This document shows, one piece after another, positions 9,117 to 17,734 of a DNA stretch of 64,000 bases (position 1 is the stretch's first letter; each line of letters opens with the position of its first letter). The position numbers and the translations under genes are program-made. Origin of the DNA: Acidimicrobiales bacterium (lineage in GTDB: Bacteria; Actinomycetota; Acidimicrobiia; Acidimicrobiales; RAAP-2); assembly GCA_025362585.1 (NCBI GenBank), contig JANYFR010000054.1:1-64000 (forward strand). The letters are read 5' to 3'. A model generated the notes under the pieces. It saw only the letters and a program-made list of their open reading frames with translations. It was not told the origin of the DNA and did no database searches.

Positions 9117-10499
9117 ATGAGTGTTCCCAGTGCCTCCTACTCGGTGACCATGCGAGTAATCCTCGAGCAGGCCTCGCGTATCGGCGCCATCACGACGGCG
9201 ATCAGTGACGCGGGGGGCGCGGTGACCGCGCTCGACGTCGTCGAGACTCGCGGTGGCATGACGGTCGACATGACCTGCAACGCCGTCGACGAGGGCCACG
9301 CCGAGCGTCTGCGCGCGGCAGTCGACGTCGTCGAGGGCGCGCACGTCGCGGCCATGAGTGACCGTACCTTCCTGCTGCACCTCGGCGGGACGATTTCGGT
9401 GGAGCCCAAAGTCGCCCTGAAGACCCGTGACGACCTCTCGATGGCCTACACGCCGGGCGTCGCCCGGATCTCGATGGCGATCGCGAAGGACCCGTCGGCC
9501 GCGCGCAAGCTCACCATCAAGCGCAACACCGTGGCGGTCGTCACCGACGGATCGGCGGTACTCGGACTCGGCAACCTCGGCCCCGAGGCGGCGCTACCCG
9601 TCATGGAGGGCAAGGCCCTACTCTTCAAGCGTTTCGCCGGTATCGACGCGTGGCCCGTCTGCCTCGACACCCAGGACGTCGACGAGATTGTGCGAATCGT
9701 GCAGTGCATCGCGCCCGTGTACGGTGCGATCAACCTCGAGGACATCGCGGCGCCGCGCTGTTTCGAAATCGAACGACGACTGCGCGACCTGCTCGACATC
9801 CCGGTCTTCCACGACGACCAACACGGCACCGCCATCGTCGTGGTCGCCGCCCTCTTCAACGCCCTGCGCGTCGTCGCCAAGCAGATGCGTGACATTCGCG
9901 TGGTGGTGCTCGGCGTGGGGGCCGCCGGTGTCGCGATCAGCAAACTCCTGCTCCTCGAGGGCGTTGGCGACATCATTGGGTTGAACCGTCGCGGCATCAT
10001 CTCGGCCGACGACGAGACCCTCGACGAGGATCGACGTTGGCTGGCCCGGCACACCAACAATGAGAAGCGGGTCGGCGGGATTGCCGAGGCGATTGCCGGC
10101 GCCGACGTCTTCATTGGCGTTTCGGGTCCGAACCTCGTCTCCGAGGCGCACCTGCAGTCGATGGCGCCCCACGCGATTGTCTTCGCGCTGGCCAACCCCG
10201 ATCCCGAAGTGGACTCGGTGCTCGCGCGCCGCTACGCGACGGTGGTCGCGACGGGGCGAAGTGACGAGCCCAACCAGATCAATAACGTGCTCGCCTTCCC
10301 GGGAATCTTTCGCGGCCTGCTCAACGCCGGCGCGAAGAAGGTGACCGAGGAGATTGAGATCGCCGCCGCGCGCGCCATCGCCGCCGTGGTGACGGACGCC
10401 GAGCTCTCCGCGGAGTACATCGTGCCGACGGTCTTTAACCCCAACGTCGTCATCGCCGTCACCGCTGCCGTCGAGAAGATCGTCACCCCCGCGCGCTGA
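9117..10499 (+). CDS. NAD(P)-dependent malic enzyme with ACT domain
   Basis: A 460-residue malic enzyme that decarboxylates malate to pyruvate. Residues ~1-85 form an ACT-type regulatory domain (SYSVTMRVILEQ start). The catalytic part has AYTPGVARI, VTDGSAVLGLGNLGPEAALP, FKRFAGIDAWP, INLEDIAAPRCFEIE with metal-binding acidic residues, FHDDQHGTAI, the Rossmann motif LGVGAAGVA, and GVSGPNLVSE then NNVLAFPGIFRG. It is a short bacterial form without a phosphotransacetylase domain. The ACT domain suggests allosteric control by a small molecule, probably an amino acid. NAD or NADP preference is not decided here. The 277-bp region upstream has a TAGACT hexamer near 9023, a possible -10 box, and no gene. 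Confidence 0.94.
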   Translation: MSVPSASYSVTMRVILEQASRIGAITTAISDAGGAVTALDVVETRGGMTVDMTCNAVDEGHAERLRAAVDVVEGAHVAAMSDRTFLLHLGGTISVEPKVALKTRDDLSMAYTPGVARISMAIAKDPSAARKLTIKRNTVAVVTDGSAVLGLGNLGPEAALPVMEGKALLFKRFAGIDAWPVCLDTQDVDEIVRIVQCIAPVYGAINLEDIAAPRCFEIERRLRDLLDIPVFHDDQHGTAIVVVAALFNALRVVAKQMRDIRVVVLGVGAAGVAISKLLLLEGVGDIIGLNRRGIISADDETLDEDRRWLARHTNNEKRVGGIAEAIAGADVFIGVSGPNLVSEAHLQSMAPHAIVFALANPDPEVDSVLARRYATVVATGRSDEPNQINNVLAFPGIFRGLLNAGAKKVTEEIEIAAARAIAAVVTDAELSAEYIVPTVFNPNVVIAVTAAVEKIVTPAR

Positions 10500-10534
10500 T
10501 TATCGAGTTCGCCAAAGGACCCGTGGGCCCTCGG

Positions 10535-10540
10535 TACACT
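10535..10540 (+). promoter_or_regulatory. -10 box (TACACT) for a leaderless MMPL gene
   Basis: TACACT lies exactly six bases before the GTG at 10547. That places the transcription start at the start codon, and there is no Shine-Dalgarno site. Confidence 0.6.
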
Positions 10541-10546
10541 GCAGCG

Positions 10547-12682
10547 GTGCTCGAACGTTGGACTCGGGCGGTGGTGCGATATCGCGGCGCCGTCGTCGCG
10601 ACCTGGCTCGCGGTGCTGGTGCTCGGTCTGCTGTCGATGTCGGGTCTCAACAACCTCCTGTCCACCTCGCTCGTCGTGCCCGGCACGGACTCGGCCCAGG
10701 CCAACGCCATCTTGTTGGCGCACTTCGGTGAGAACGTCGAGGGCAGTTACACCGTGGTGTTGGCCTTCGACCACGCGACCCCCCACCAGGTCACGGCGTT
10801 AGAACAGCGTCTCGCGCGTTCGGCGGCGACGGTGGCGGGTGGTCGGGTGATCGAGCAGCGCGCGATCGGTGGCGTCCTCTACGCCGACGTCGCCACGACA
10901 CTCGACTTTCGCGACGCCACGGTCGCCACGGCCCTCTTTCGAAGGACTCTCGAGCGCGAGGGCCTCGGTCGCGCCCTGGTGACCGGTCCGGCCGCGTTGA
11001 ACTACGACCTGACGCCGGTGCTCGCGAGTGACCTGCGCGTCGGCGAGGTCGTCGCGCTCTTGGTCGCCCTCCTCTTGCTCGTCGCGGTCCTCGGACTGTG
11101 CTGGGCCGTCGTCGTGCCGTTCCTTGTCGCGAGTGCCACCGTCGCTGGAGCGATCGGTGTCGCGTTTCTCCTGGCCCACCACGTACTGATGGTGCTCTAC
11201 GTCCCGAACGTCATTGCCCTCATTGGCTTCGGCCTCGCCATCGACTATTCGCTCCTGATCGTGCACCGATTCCGCGAGGCGCTGGCGCCCACGGACGTCG
11301 AGGTCACGAACGCCATCGTGGCGACGATGGCGAGCGCGGGACGGAGCGTCGTGGTCTCCTCACTCACGGTCGGCATCGGGCTAGCGACGCTCATGCTCGT
11401 GCCGGTCCCGTTCGTGCGGTCCCTCGGCGTCGCGGGGCTCGTGGTGCCGGCCGTCGCCCTTGGCGCGACGCTCACCCTGCAGCCAGCACTGCTCTCGATC
11501 CTCGGTCGAGGGGGCGTGCGACCCCGGGGCGTACCTGGCGTGATGGGCGCTGACGACGCCCTCGGCACCGCGTGGGGCCGCGTCGCGCGCCGCGTGCAGG
11601 ACCGTCCGGTCGTCGTGTTGGTGGGCGCCACAACGCTCCTGCTGGCCCTCACCACTGGTGCACTCTGGCTCCAGTTGACGCCGGGCTCGATCTACGCCAT
11701 CCCCCCGACACTGCAATCGGCACGAGCACTCACTCTCGCGAACGACCGTATCGGGCCGGGCGTGATCACTCCCGACCAGATCGTCATCGACCTCGGCGCC
11801 GCGCACCGGGCCAACCTCCCCTCGTTGAGCGCGGCCCGCCTGCACCTCGCCGAAGCGGTCCTTCACGACCCCGAGGTCTTCGCCGCCGCCATTGACGTGA
11901 AGGCGCCCTTTGTCGACGTGACCGGTCGCTACGAGCAGATTCTCGTGATCGGGCGTCACGAGTTCGGTGCGGTGCAGTCCCAACAGCTGGTGCGCGATCT
12001 TCGCTCGGTCTACGTCGCGCCCTCGGCTCTCGCGTCGTCGGCGCGGATCTACGTCGCTGGCGCGCCGGCACAGGGGGTCGACTTTCTGGGCAGCGTCTAC
12101 GGGGCCTTTCCGTGGATCGTGCTGCTCGCGCTCGTGCTCGCCTACGTCGTGTTGGTGCGCGCCTTCCGTTCGGTACTGCTGCCGCTCGTGGCGGTCGTGC
12201 TCAACCTGCTCACGGTCGCGGCCGTCTACGGGCTACTCGCGATCGTCTTCCGATTCGGCGTCGGATCGTCGTTGCTCGGGACCTATCGCGTCAGCCAGAT
12301 CGAGGGCTGGGTACCGATCTTCCTCTTCGCCATGCTCTTTGGACTCTCGATGGACTACGAGGTTTTCATCGTCTCACGCATGCGTGAGTCCTGGGACCAG
12401 ACGCACGACTCTCGCGCGGCGATCGTCGAAGGGCTCACGCGGACCGGCGGCGTCGTCAGCGCGGCCGCGGTGATCCTCGTGGGCGCGCTCGCGGGGCTCA
12501 TCGCCGGTCACGTCGCGGGCCTCCAGGAGCTCGGCGTGGGACTGGCCTTCGGGGTCGTGCTCGACGCGACAGTGGTCCGTGGACTGGTACTGCCGAGCGT
12601 GATGACGCTGCTCGGGCGCTGGAGCTGGTGGCTGCCCGCGACCGTGGCTCGGGTACTGCGCGAACGCCCCACCCCGGGCTAG
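10547..12682 (+). CDS. MMPL/RND-family exporter
   Basis: A 711-residue integral membrane protein of the MMPL (RND) family, with about 12 transmembrane helices in two homologous halves. Each half has one N-terminal helix, a large extracytoplasmic loop and a five-helix bundle. Proton-relay-type motifs are visible: GFGLAIDYSLLIVHRFRE in half one and LFGLSMDYEVFIVSRMRES in half two. Actinobacterial MmpL proteins export lipids, glycolipids or siderophores; the cargo here is unknown. The ORF track starts at GTG 10523. GTG 10547 is preferred because of the TACACT box six bases before it and because the protein then starts LERWTRAVVRYRG, typical of the family. A strong hairpin spans its stop codon. 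Confidence 0.92.
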   Translation: MLERWTRAVVRYRGAVVATWLAVLVLGLLSMSGLNNLLSTSLVVPGTDSAQANAILLAHFGENVEGSYTVVLAFDHATPHQVTALEQRLARSAATVAGGRVIEQRAIGGVLYADVATTLDFRDATVATALFRRTLEREGLGRALVTGPAALNYDLTPVLASDLRVGEVVALLVALLLLVAVLGLCWAVVVPFLVASATVAGAIGVAFLLAHHVLMVLYVPNVIALIGFGLAIDYSLLIVHRFREALAPTDVEVTNAIVATMASAGRSVVVSSLTVGIGLATLMLVPVPFVRSLGVAGLVVPAVALGATLTLQPALLSILGRGGVRPRGVPGVMGADDALGTAWGRVARRVQDRPVVVLVGATTLLLALTTGALWLQLTPGSIYAIPPTLQSARALTLANDRIGPGVITPDQIVIDLGAAHRANLPSLSAARLHLAEAVLHDPEVFAAAIDVKAPFVDVTGRYEQILVIGRHEFGAVQSQQLVRDLRSVYVAPSALASSARIYVAGAPAQGVDFLGSVYGAFPWIVLLALVLAYVVLVRAFRSVLLPLVAVVLNLLTVAAVYGLLAIVFRFGVGSSLLGTYRVSQIEGWVPIFLFAMLFGLSMDYEVFIVSRMRESWDQTHDSRAAIVEGLTRTGGVVSAAAVILVGALAGLIAGHVAGLQELGVGLAFGVVLDATVVRGLVLPSVMTLLGRWSWWLPATVARVLRERPTPG

Positions 12683-12695
12683 GGGATGGGGCGTT
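12663..12695. terminator. Bidirectional hairpin terminator
   Basis: AACGCCCC-a-CCCC, loop gggcta, GGGG-at-GGGGCGTT: a 12-pair GC-rich stem with one small bulge, covering the MMPL stop codon. It sits between convergent genes and would work on both strands. There is no real U tract, as is common for actinobacterial terminators. Confidence 0.7.
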
Positions 12696-12708
12696 GGCGG
12701 TGGAAGCG

Positions 12709-14415
12709 CTACTTGACGATCGTGATCGCGAAGTGAAACGACGGCACCTGGTAGCCCAACGCCAGGGCCGGGTTGTCGTTGGCGTACGAGAGCAGTGGGA
12801 GCATGCCGTAGGGCGTGTTCGCGAACGACGGCTGGTTCGTGTACAGCATCGGGTAGAGGTCGATGATGTGCGTGCCCGGCGTGCCCGACGCGTGCATGTG
12901 AATGACGGTGTACCCACTCGAGTTAAAGCCGCATCCGTAGCCGACGAAACTGTTGTCGTAGGTGACGGCCAGCGTGTTGTCGAACTGGGTCCAACCAACG
13001 CCGTCCACGTTGATCGTAAACTCCTGTCCGACCTTGAACCGGTAGGTCGGGGTGCCGACCTGTTGGGCGTGGTAGCCACTGGTAGCAATGGCGGTGGCGC
13101 TCGCGACATTGTCGGGACGTTCGATCCCCGCCCCGGCGACCGAGCCGTCCTTGTGGGCGAAGCTGATGATGCTCTCCTTCACGTAGAAGGCGGCCTGCGC
13201 CTCCACGAGCGTTCCGTTCATGACCTTGATCGCGTGCCATCCACCGAGTCCGTCAGGAATGGTGAGTGGTGCGCTCAGGGTGCCGTTGGTCACGGTCGCC
13301 GTGCCGAGCGAGAGGGGTTGGGTCAGCCAGCACGTTCCCGAGCAGTTGACGCGACTGCCCACGACCGTTGACCACACCAGCGAGGCCGTACCGGTCATCG
13401 TGAGTCCCGAGACCGAAATGGTGGTCTTGGACATTACCGGTCCGCGCGACGGCGAGAGGGTCGCGACCGCGGTACTCGCGGGGTCGAGGCCCACCGAGCC
13501 GAGCGTGGTGACCTGGGTCACCGTGGGGGTGACCGTTGCGGGCCACGTCATCGACGGCGCCGGTCGACCGTTGTCCTTGGTCGTGTGGAAGACCGCGGTG
13601 AAGCCGTCGGCGAAGGGGAGCGGCGACTGCATGATGTTCAGGTACTGGACGCCAATGGCGTCAGCGACCGTGATCACGTGGTTGCCCACGGGACCGGCCG
13701 CGCGGATGACGACGCTCGACGTGCCGCGGGTCCAGTGGCCCATCATCTCGCCGGTGTTGTGGTTGTCCCAGAGCAGGGCGGCACCACCGGGGTACAGGCT
13801 GGCCCCGAGTCCGGTGTAGGTGATGGTCACGGGCGTGCCAATCGGGCCACGCAGGGGCGTCACCGTCATGGTGCGCAGTATCGTGAGGCCGGCGTGCGCG
13901 ACGGCGACGCCGTTGGCGATGGCGTAGATGTCGTGGGTCCCGCCGAAGTCGGTCGGCACGGTGGTCGCGTACGAGAAGCTGCCCGCGGCGTCGGTCGTCA
14001 CCGTGGCGAGCACCACGTTCAACTTGGCGTACGAGTCGCCCATGTAGTTGGCGGTCGTCGGCTGAATGTCGGCGACCCAGGTCGCCCGGCTCGTGGACCA
14101 CGTCAGCGTGAGTGTCGTGGTGGGCGTGAGGCCGGTGCCGGCAATGGTGAGGGGCGTGCCCGGCACCGCGCCGTTGGGCGTGACCGTGAGGTTGGCGTAC
14201 GAGGAGGGGACGATGAAGGCGGGCGCCGTGGTACCGGTGAAGGGCATCGGCGGCACCCCCGGCAGGTCACTCGGGGCGACGAGGACCAGTGGCGTGATCG
14301 TCGGCGTGTCGGCGCTGCTGCTCGGGATCCCGACCGCGATCGACAGCATGACCGACGCGGCGATCACACTGGTGGAGAAGGATGCGAGACCCTTCCTGGA
14401 TCGTAACTTCGTCAT
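12709..14415 (-). CDS. Secreted protein with Ig-like repeats, unknown function
   Basis: A 568-residue exported protein. Residues 1-35 form a signal peptide: KLRSRK, a hydrophobic core, then SSSADTP with a probable cleavage after SSA. Three related Ig-like segments follow, each with a 'TVTPxxGPxGTPxTIxxTGL' pattern and a later 'LxWSTxxG' strand (about residues 80-200, 185-260 and 315-400). The C-terminal 150 residues contain a different domain with YGCGFNSSGYTVIHMHASG and end FHFAITIVK. A Cys pair (NCSGTCW) could form a disulfide. There is no sortase motif, membrane anchor or recognisable enzyme site. The pattern suggests a wall-exposed structural or adhesive protein; this is inference. AAAGG lies six bases before the ATG. 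It is separated from the next secreted gene by a terminator hairpin. Confidence 0.85.
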   Translation of the reverse strand: MTKLRSRKGLASFSTSVIAASVMLSIAVGIPSSSADTPTITPLVLVAPSDLPGVPPMPFTGTTAPAFIVPSSYANLTVTPNGAVPGTPLTIAGTGLTPTTTLTLTWSTSRATWVADIQPTTANYMGDSYAKLNVVLATVTTDAAGSFSYATTVPTDFGGTHDIYAIANGVAVAHAGLTILRTMTVTPLRGPIGTPVTITYTGLGASLYPGGAALLWDNHNTGEMMGHWTRGTSSVVIRAAGPVGNHVITVADAIGVQYLNIMQSPLPFADGFTAVFHTTKDNGRPAPSMTWPATVTPTVTQVTTLGSVGLDPASTAVATLSPSRGPVMSKTTISVSGLTMTGTASLVWSTVVGSRVNCSGTCWLTQPLSLGTATVTNGTLSAPLTIPDGLGGWHAIKVMNGTLVEAQAAFYVKESIISFAHKDGSVAGAGIERPDNVASATAIATSGYHAQQVGTPTYRFKVGQEFTINVDGVGWTQFDNTLAVTYDNSFVGYGCGFNSSGYTVIHMHASGTPGTHIIDLYPMLYTNQPSFANTPYGMLPLLSYANDNPALALGYQVPSFHFAITIVK

Positions 14416-14503
14416 GGCGAACCTTTCATGATTCCTCGTGACCCCGGCAACGCTGGGGACTAACTACTTGGACCTAGTGCTCTACTTCGGGTGATGGTGT
14501 TCG

Positions 14504-14548
14504 AAAGCCCGGGCGAGGAATCATTCCTGACTCGTTCGCCCGGGCCTT
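14504..14548 (-). terminator. Hairpin terminator
   Basis: GCCCGGGCGA (14507-14516) pairs perfectly with TCGCCCGGGC (14536-14545), and flanking AAA/TT bases extend it slightly. The loop itself contains a small GGAAT/ATTCC stem. It lies just after the 319-residue secreted gene on the minus strand and before the next gene's leader, with a short T run on the minus strand. Confidence 0.75.
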
Positions 14549-14576
14549 CGCGTGTTGCTCTTAGGTAATGCCTTCG

Positions 14577-15536
14577 CTACTTAGTGGCGTTGAGGGTCAA
14601 CACCGATGACGGCGTGAAGTTGGACTGCCAGGTGCCGGTCGCCCCAGCGACCGCCGGGGTCACGATCACGGTCTTCTGGTAGCGCACCAGGTGGTACACA
14701 ATCCGGTGGTTGACGACCACGTGCTTGCCCTTCACTATCACTGGTACGTACTTGGTCATGACGACCTTCTTCGTGACCGCGGGAGTGGCAATGGTGTTGA
14801 AGGTCACCGTGTAGTTGATGATCCCCAACGTGTTGTACTGGCCCACTGCGGTCCCGGTCGGCAGGACGGCCACCCAGAAGGCAACCGGCCCGTGCGCGCC
14901 GTACGCCATGGGGATCGGCGCGGAGACACCGGCCACGGTCACCGTGGCGCTCGAGACGTTGGCCGGTGTCAATGCCGCACCGCCCAGGTCCGAGTCACTG
15001 CCGTAGACGCGCCAGACGATGGTCTGACCGACGAGGAACTCGTTGGCAATCGAGCACGTCCCGAGCGGGTACCCAGGGGTCGCCGCACCGGTCGCACCGC
15101 CCCCGAGGATGGTGTCCACGTACATCGAGACGGGCGAGGTCGTCATACCTTGCACCGGGAGGGCCACTGCCAACGGCAGGGCCAGGGCGGTGGCGACGGC
15201 GTTGTTCACGGCGTCAGTCGGTGTGAAGGTCGCGCCGATCGACACGGTACCGGCCGCGGTCGCGGTGTAGGGGCAGAGGGCCTTGAAGGGAGTCACCGTG
15301 GTGGTGGCAACCGCCTCGCAGCCGCTGATGGCCACACCACCGACGGTGAACGCCACCGCACCGGCGACGCTCGTCGTCGCGCTGATGTTCGCTGCCGGGC
15401 CGTAGAGGGCCGGCGCCTTACCGCTCAGGACGATGGTCGAGGCGAGCGGGGTCGCGCCGGCGCCACTGACTCCGAGGGTGACGAGGCCGCTGAGCGCTAA
15501 GACCCCAACCGTGATGCCGGACATAAACCTTTTCAT
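14577..15536 (-). CDS. Secreted Ig-like domain protein, unknown function
   Basis: A 319-residue exported protein. The signal peptide is MKRFMSG, a hydrophobic stretch, then SGAGATP, cleaved near residue 29. Residues ~30-110 look like a bacterial Ig-like beta-sandwich (SGKAPALYGPAANISATTS, then GTVSIGATFTPTDAVNN), with two Cys that could form a disulfide. The middle is rich in Gly, Ala, Thr and Val. The C-terminal region is unusually basic (KKVVMTKYVPVIVKGKHVV), which might hold it to an acidic wall polymer. AGGAGG is placed nine bases before the ATG. The gene follows the 225-residue secreted gene by 27 bp on the same strand, so the two probably form one transcript ending at the hairpin downstream. 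Confidence 0.85.
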   Translation of the reverse strand: MKRFMSGITVGVLALSGLVTLGVSGAGATPLASTIVLSGKAPALYGPAANISATTSVAGAVAFTVGGVAISGCEAVATTTVTPFKALCPYTATAAGTVSIGATFTPTDAVNNAVATALALPLAVALPVQGMTTSPVSMYVDTILGGGATGAATPGYPLGTCSIANEFLVGQTIVWRVYGSDSDLGGAALTPANVSSATVTVAGVSAPIPMAYGAHGPVAFWVAVLPTGTAVGQYNTLGIINYTVTFNTIATPAVTKKVVMTKYVPVIVKGKHVVVNHRIVYHLVRYQKTVIVTPAVAGATGTWQSNFTPSSVLTLNATK

Positions 15537-15563
15537 ATGTGTACTTCCTCCTATTAGCGTCGA

Positions 15564-16241
15564 CTACTTGAGAGTGATGGTGCCGCGGAGCGTCGTGGTG
15601 AAACTGTCGTTCTCACTGGATCCGGCCGCCGTGGCCTTGATGGAGAAGCTGCCCTGGACCTTCAAGGTCCCCTTGGCGCCGGCGAACTTGCCCGTGCCGC
15701 TCGTGACGGTGGCCGTGCCGGTCACTGAGACCGAGGTTGGCGCGGCCGAATCGGTGGCGCAGGCCTTCGAGGTGGTCGCCAGTGCGAGGTGCAGGGAGTT
15801 GCCGCCACCGCTCAGGGTGCCGGTGCCGTTGATGGGGTCACAGGTCGCCGAGGGCGAGGAGCCGCCGGTGCCAATGACCGAAGTGAGGCCCTGGTTGGCC
15901 CCGCCGCCGGTGCCGGTGAGGGTCGTGACCTTGACGTCACTGGCACTCCAGAGCAGCGCCATCGAGCCGGCGTACGTGCCCGAGAACACCACGGTCTTGG
16001 CCGTGACCGGCCTCTTCGTCGACCAGCCGGCGGGGCACTTCGGGTGGACCGCGACGACGTGCTTGACCGCCGTCGCCCGGTAGCAGACGAGGCTCTTCTT
16101 CTTCGCGACGTGCGCGCCGAGTGAGTGCGAGGAGGTGTGGTGTGGGGCGGTCGTGGCACCGGCACCCGACGTCACCGACATGCCGAGTGCGGTGACCAGG
16201 GCGAGGGCCCCAACCATTCCGGAGTACTTGAGCGACTTCAT
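15564..16241 (-). CDS. Secreted Thr/Gly/Ser-rich protein, unknown function
   Basis: A 225-residue exported protein with a signal peptide (KSLKYSGMVGALALV... GAGATTAP, about 30 residues). A basic His/Lys segment (HHTSSHSLGAHVAKKK) comes next, then LVCYRATAVKHVVAVHPKCPAGW. The 'CYxxxxxxxVxxxxPKCPAGW' pattern is one I have seen in other actinobacterial surface proteins. The C-terminal half is predicted beta structure and contains TVTSGTGKFAGAKGTLKVQG, like small secreted barrel-type domains. Four cysteines may form two disulfides. There is no catalytic motif. AAGGGTGG lies upstream of the ATG. It is the first gene of a probable two-gene secreted-protein operon, divergent from a membrane protein gene. 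Confidence 0.85.
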   Translation of the reverse strand: MKSLKYSGMVGALALVTALGMSVTSGAGATTAPHHTSSHSLGAHVAKKKSLVCYRATAVKHVVAVHPKCPAGWSTKRPVTAKTVVFSGTYAGSMALLWSASDVKVTTLTGTGGGANQGLTSVIGTGGSSPSATCDPINGTGTLSGGGNSLHLALATTSKACATDSAAPTSVSVTGTATVTSGTGKFAGAKGTLKVQGSFSIKATAAGSSENDSFTTTLRGTITLK

Positions 16242-16284
16242 GCGTCCACCCTTCTGCGTCGTGCGTTGTTGTCGTTAGGTTCAG

Positions 16285-16312
16285 TATCGTCGCGATAATA
16301 AGAAAGTTCTTA
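16285..16312. promoter_or_regulatory. Two adjacent palindromes in a divergent intergenic region
   Basis: TATCG-TCG-CGATA (16285-16297) is followed directly by TAAGAA-AG-TTCTTA (16299-16312); both are perfect inverted repeats. They lie in the AT-rich centre of the 179-bp gap between the secreted-protein operon and the YczE-like gene. On the minus strand TATTAT (16295-16300) could be a -10 box for the secreted genes. These are candidate operator and promoter sites; no regulator is known. Confidence 0.4.
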
Positions 16313-16420
16313 GAGTCGAAAGTCATAGAAGTGCGCGAGGTGGAAGAGCTTTGGCGCCACGCCGTAGGCGCGACGTCCCCACTAGTTGCGCGGAAGTCGA
16401 CGTGTAGCGTTGCGTCGACC

Positions 16421-17068
16421 ATGAAACTCAGTCACAGGATTCCGCTAACCCCGTGGCGGGCGCGCAGTCCCTGGGCCTTTCGACCGCGAATGGCGGCGCC
16501 CCTAGTAATAGGGCTCACGCTTTTCGGATTCGGCGAGGGTCTCCTCGTCCAGTCCCACTGGGGCGCGACGCCCTGGACCGTGTTCGCCCAAGGAATCGCG
16601 CACCACGCGCACCTCTCACTCGGCTGGGCGACCGCGCTCATCAGTGCCGTGGTACTGCTCGCGTGGTGGCCGCTGCGCGAACGACCGGGCCTCGGGACCG
16701 TCGCCAATCTCGTGATCATCGCCTACGTACTCGACCGGACGACCTACGTCGTGGCGGTGCCCCACAGTTCGGTGCTGAAGGCGATCTTCGTCGTTGGTGG
16801 CGTGCTGGTCATTGGCGTGGGAAGTTCGTTGTACCTCACGACCGGACTCGGTCCCGGTCCCCGCGACGGTCTCATGACGGGCCTGCACCGACGTTGGCAC
16901 GTCAGCGTCGTCTACGTGCGACTCTCACTGGAAGTGACGGTGCTGTTCATCGGGTGGCTGCTCGGCGGCACCGTCGGTATCGCCACGGCTTTCTTCGCCT
17001 CGACCATTGGTTTCAGTATTGGGGCGAGCCTGCACGCGCTCGAGCGGATCGTTCGACGTCGCGCGTGA
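16421..17068 (+). CDS. YczE/YitT-like integral membrane protein
   Basis: A 215-residue membrane protein with about five transmembrane helices. The loop TGLGPGPRDGLMTGL is the hallmark of the YczE family, whose role is not established. The ORF track starts 30 codons earlier, but that N-terminus overlaps the regulatory region and looks non-coding. The ATG at 16421 gives MKLSHRI followed by the first helix (PLVIGLTLFGFGEGLLVQS). A TAGCGT hexamer ten bases upstream may be the -10 box. Its stop overlaps the start of the LysE-family gene (GTGA), so the two are translationally coupled, which hints at a common transport or tolerance role. Confidence 0.85.
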   Translation: MKLSHRIPLTPWRARSPWAFRPRMAAPLVIGLTLFGFGEGLLVQSHWGATPWTVFAQGIAHHAHLSLGWATALISAVVLLAWWPLRERPGLGTVANLVIIAYVLDRTTYVVAVPHSSVLKAIFVVGGVLVIGVGSSLYLTTGLGPGPRDGLMTGLHRRWHVSVVYVRLSLEVTVLFIGWLLGGTVGIATAFFASTIGFSIGASLHALERIVRRRA

Positions 17069-17706
17069 TCTCGTCGAACCAACTGGTCGCCTTCTTCGCC
17101 GCCTCAATGGCGATCATCCTGGTACCCGGTCCGAGTGTCCTGTTCACTATGGCGCGCGGCGTCGCCTGGGGTCGGGCGGTCGCCGTCTTGACGGTGCTCG
17201 GCAACAGCGTCGGCACGTTCCTGCTCTCGGTGGTTGTCGCCGTCGGCCTGGGGCCCCTCCTCTCGCACTCCAAGGTCTTCTCCACGTTCCTCCAACTGGC
17301 CGGTGGGGGCTACCTGGTCTGGCTCGGTGTCGAAGCGATGCGACACCGAGCCGCGCACGCCGCAGCGATGGCCAAGCGCGAAGGGGCGCGTCCGACGAAT
17401 CTCCTCGTGGTGCGTCAGGGCTTCACCGTCGGGGTCCTGAATCCCAAATCGCTGGTCTTCTTCGCCGCGGTCTTTCCGCACTTTGTCGACCGGACCAAGG
17501 GCAACGTGACCGTCCAGCTCTTGGTCTTCGGCGCAATCTTCAGCGTCCTCGCGTTTCTGAGTGACAGTACCTGGGGCCTAATCGCCGGCACGGCCCGCGA
17601 GTGGCTGTCGGACTCTTCGGGTCGCCTGGTGGTGCTGCGCACGATCGGCGCGACCGTCATGATGACGCTCGGCGTCCTCATCATCGTGACGGCCCTCTCG
17701 ACGTAG
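17065..17706 (+). CDS. LysE/RhtB-family amino-acid exporter
   Basis: A 213-residue exporter with the LysE/RhtB pattern: N-terminal helix ending IILVPGPSVLFTMARG, then GNSVGTF, a 'LQLAGGGYLVWLGVEAMRH' helix, and RQGFTVGVLNPKSLVFFAAVFPHFVD, the family's NPK motif. Six transmembrane helices are expected. The GTG at 17065 overlaps the upstream stop by four bases (GTGA). The much longer ORF in the track, starting at 16453, reads out of frame through the upstream gene and is not real at its N-terminus. The family exports amino acids such as lysine, homoserine or threonine; the substrate here is undetermined. Confidence 0.92.
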   Translation: MISSNQLVAFFAASMAIILVPGPSVLFTMARGVAWGRAVAVLTVLGNSVGTFLLSVVVAVGLGPLLSHSKVFSTFLQLAGGGYLVWLGVEAMRHRAAHAAAMAKREGARPTNLLVVRQGFTVGVLNPKSLVFFAAVFPHFVDRTKGNVTVQLLVFGAIFSVLAFLSDSTWGLIAGTAREWLSDSSGRLVVLRTIGATVMMTLGVLIIVTALST

Positions 17707-17722
17707 GGTCACACCGCTTTCG

Positions 17723-17728
17723 TAGCCT
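17723..17728 (+). promoter_or_regulatory. -10 box (TAGCCT), leaderless
   Basis: TAGCCT lies six bases before the ATG at 17735, and there is no Shine-Dalgarno site. Confidence 0.55.
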
Positions 17729-17734
17729 TCGAGC

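Noticed and set aside
16453-17064. N-terminal extension of the LysE-family ORF
   Set aside because: It runs out of frame through the YczE-like gene; the LysE family begins at GTG 17065.
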